The position numbers and the translations under genes are program-made. This document shows, in pieces, positions 62,285 to 64,000 of a stretch of 64,000 nucleotides of DNA. The first letter of the stretch is position 1; each line of letters begins with the position of its first letter. This stretch comes from Psychrobacillus sp. OK032 (GTDB lineage: Bacteria > Bacillota > Bacilli > Bacillales_A > Planococcaceae). Location: assembly GCF_900111345.1 (NCBI RefSeq), contig NZ_FOGY01000006.1:124001-188000 (forward strand). Reading direction: 5' to 3'. Under the pieces are notes generated by a model that saw only the letters and a list, made by a program, of their open reading frames with translations, was not told where the DNA came from and ran no database searches.

Positions 62285-62596
62285 ATGACAATGGCTTATG
62301 TATTACAAGTAGATTTTAAAATGACTGGACCATTCGGAGATGAAATGGCGGTGGCTTTTTCCGATTTAGCGAAAAGTATCAATGAAGAAGATGGCTTCAT
62401 GTGGAAAATCTGGACAGAAAGTCCCGAAACGAATGAAGCCGGTGGAATTTATCTTTTCGAAACAAAAGAAACAGCCGAAAAATATATAGATATGCATTCT
62501 AAACGACTAGGTGGCTTTGGAATAACAGAAGTCAACGCAAAGATTTTTGCTATCAATTCTAAACTTACCGAGATCACTAAAGGTCCAGTAAAATAA
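62285..62596 (+). CDS. YdhR-like monooxygenase family protein
   Basis: 103 residues, ferredoxin-like alpha/beta barrel of the YdhR type. The pattern is YVLQVDFKMTGPFGDEMAV, then GFMWKIWTESPETNEAGGIYLFET (in part), then DMHSKRLGGFGI. Members are proposed to act on small aromatic compounds or to be stress-related. It starts seven bases after the DsbA-like gene; ATG 62291 is an alternative start. Confidence 0.88.
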   Translation: MTMAYVLQVDFKMTGPFGDEMAVAFSDLAKSINEEDGFMWKIWTESPETNEAGGIYLFETKETAEKYIDMHSKRLGGFGITEVNAKIFAINSKLTEITKGPVK

Positions 62597-62664
62597 ATAA
62601 AAAACGGTAAAGTATTTTTATTATTGTTTACTGGTTGGATTTAATTACTAATAAAATGGTAGGC

Positions 62665-62693
62665 GAGTAGCTCAGGTTTGCTACTCTTTTTTA
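62665..62693 (+). terminator. Terminator of the FMN reductase operon
   Basis: A perfect seven-bp stem (62665-62671 with 62680-62686), eight-base loop, then TTTTTTT. Confidence 0.8.
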
Positions 62694-62881
62694 TTTTCCA
62701 TAAAAACTCCGACAGCTTTTTCTGGCCGGCGCTATCAAGCTCCGAAGATACAAATTCGGCAGTTATATTCTTTTAAATTACTTAAAAAATATAATTCTCA
62801 GCCTTGAGTGACATTACAAATTGCAGGCGTTAATACAGCTAGATAAACTACGAATGTTTTTGGAAAACAGAATACAATAAA

Positions 62882-62927
62882 CACACAAAAGATGCTTGGA
62901 GAAATATTCAAGCGTTTTTTGTGTGTT
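62882..62927. terminator. Second hairpin in the gap before the DptF-like gene
   Basis: ACACACAAAAGATGCTTG pairs imperfectly with CAAGCGTTTTTTGTGTGT. It lies in the non-coding stretch 62600-63157, which shows no gene. Confidence 0.55.
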
Positions 62928-63157
62928 TAATTCACTTTTACACTTGCGTTACTTGCACTGTTTTGGAATGCTTAAAATAATTTGATTAAGTGAGTTTTGG
63001 GACTAACATCTTTCTAATAGAATTAGAGTCAGTTTTGTAGAATTTGAATCCTTATAAAGGATAGACTGGAAATTAAAAAACAGAAATGGAAATTGGTAAA
63101 ATGTTATAATTATATATAAAAGAATGAAAGACTTGAAAAGTAAAGGAGATCGTAGTC

Positions 63158-64000
63158 TTGGATATTGAACTACTATGGCATAAATTAGGTGAAATAGGTG
63201 GAAATAACGAGAGTAAATTTGACTATAATTATATTAATAAATTTATATTAGAAAATCCAACAAAATTAGTCTCAGATTTAGATGGCATCTTTTATTCTTT
63301 AACCAAACAAAGAATGAAACAATTGGCTGAAGTTTACAGAAAAGAAGAATTATCCTCAACTATAATGAATGCAACAAATCTTAAGAACGTATGGATACAA
63401 ATTAAACTACAGTTAAATTGCTCAATGATGGAATACAATGCTGCAATGGACTTTTGTAAGATTAGTGATGAGAAGTTTCAACGCGAGCTTACCATGAGTG
63501 ATGCTCAAAAAGCTGTTAAGAATCTTACTTTTATCGCAGAAATCTGGTTGAATCAGAAAATGGACTTGGAGAGTGCGATAAAACCAGATACGTGGGAAAA
63601 GGAAACTGCGGTAACGGTTATAGAGGCAGAAAGTCCAGAAAATATACGAACAAACGAAGAGAGTAAGTTCTTATCCATGTTGAGTGTTTTACAGTCTTCT
63701 TCAAAAGAATCTGTAGTAAGTGCTGATTCTTTTGGTAGTCTTCGTGATTATATGCATGTGGAAAGATCTATACAATTGGAACTTGTGAAAGTACTAACTG
63801 AAATAAGGGATGCAGGAAAACCAAGTTTAATACTTTTATGTGGAAGTGTAGGAGATGGGAAAAGTCACCTCTTAGCTTTTATGAAAGAAAAATTTGGGGA
63901 CCTGTTGGATGGTGTAGTTGTCCACAATGACTCCACCGAATCATTTGATCCAGACCAAAATTCATTGGAAACACTTGAACAAGTATTATCCCCTTTTGAA
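63158..64000 (+). CDS. dptF: P-loop ATPase resembling DptF (phosphorothioate-dependent restriction), N-terminal part
   Basis: The frame is open to the last base, giving 281 residues. Residues 1-160 are helical and unfamiliar. From about residue 168 the text resembles DptF: FLSMLSVLQSSSKESVVSA, SLRDYMHVERSIQLELVKVL, Walker A ILLCGSVGDGKSHLLAF and VVVHNDSTESFDPDQNSLET. DptF acts with DptG and DptH to restrict DNA that lacks phosphorothioate marks made by DndCDE. TTG start with AAAGGAG about nine bases upstream. The partner genes would lie beyond the window. A related ATPase from another defence system is possible. Confidence 0.55.
   Translation, partial: MDIELLWHKLGEIGGNNESKFDYNYINKFILENPTKLVSDLDGIFYSLTKQRMKQLAEVYRKEELSSTIMNATNLKNVWIQIKLQLNCSMMEYNAAMDFCKISDEKFQRELTMSDAQKAVKNLTFIAEIWLNQKMDLESAIKPDTWEKETAVTVIEAESPENIRTNEESKFLSMLSVLQSSSKESVVSADSFGSLRDYMHVERSIQLELVKVLTEIRDAGKPSLILLCGSVGDGKSHLLAFMKEKFGDLLDGVVVHNDSTESFDPDQNSLETLEQVLSPFE

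Overview
The window is A+T-rich, closely packed bacterial DNA from a Gram-positive, low-G+C organism of the Bacillales. The evidence is strong AGGAGG-type ribosome binding sites, many TTG and GTG starts, lipoboxes of the LxxC type, a Bacillus-type ykoFEDC thiamine-precursor transporter behind a TPP riboswitch, remnants of spo0M and ysnF, and a YwqA-type SNF2 helicase. The Planococcaceae (Lysinibacillus, Psychrobacillus and relatives) are my best guess, but this rests on general resemblance only. No rRNA, tRNA, CRISPR array or intact insertion sequence was found.

Layout. 1-3.0 kb: 3' end of a class I ribonucleotide reductase operon with a flavodoxin between the large and small subunits. 3-5.8 kb: DUF418 membrane protein, VOC (glyoxalase-fold) protein with a shattered relative nearby, a 21-bp-period repeat array and a DUF1697 protein. 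5.8-9.3 kb: ykoFEDC on the minus strand with promoter, TPP riboswitch and terminator. 9.4-13.5 kb: glyoxylate/hydroxypyruvate reductase, then an MHYT-GGDEF-EAL protein coupled to a DUF2971 protein. 13.7-17.4 kb: a spo0M pseudogene, a TetR regulator inside a perfect 45-bp palindrome with an MBL hydrolase and a DUF2568 protein, a DoxX pseudogene and an MDR oxidoreductase. 17.4-29.1 kb: a complete carbon-phosphorus lyase locus (phnF, phnGHIJKML, a PHP-domain gene, phnDCE1E2). It is bracketed by two inverted 21-bp-period arrays carrying the same core motif. 29.3-31.4 kb: a Dph6-like ATP pyrophosphatase and two lipoproteins. 31.5-37.9 kb: TetR, acyl-CoA ligase, MaoC hydratase, KASIII-like enzyme and an orphan binding protein, divergent from an HpaB-type monooxygenase. 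38-43.6 kb: a 28-residue small ORF, a ysnF pseudogene, an MscS channel and a SWIM-SNF2 helicase. 43.7-46.5 kb: a plasmid-type partition cassette with TGTATACAA-type sites, a ParM-like actin and a ParR-like adaptor. 46.9-52.1 kb: an ugp-like sugar-phosphate transporter and a glycerophosphodiester phosphodiesterase. 52.4-58.1 kb: an FMN 2-hydroxyacid oxidase followed by livFGMHJ, on the minus strand. 58.4-60 kb: an unknown zinc-finger-like protein and a recent, broken copy of parR. 60-62.6 kb: TetR divergent from an FMN reductase, DsbA-fold protein and YdhR-like protein. 63.2-64 kb: the start of a P-loop ATPase resembling DptF of phosphorothioate-dependent restriction.

How the parts work together. 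Three blocks scavenge phosphorus or cofactors: the phn locus (phosphonates), ugp plus GDPD (glycerophosphodiesters) and ykoFEDC (hydroxymethylpyrimidine or thiamine). The phn locus lacks phnN, phnO and phnP and has a PHP enzyme where phnP would act. The most unusual structure is repeat-based: three short arrays with an exact 21-bp period, a dispersed G+C-rich element, and a partly duplicated partition cassette on what otherwise looks like chromosomal DNA. At least five gene remnants (VOC, spo0M, doxX, ysnF, parR) show ongoing gene decay.
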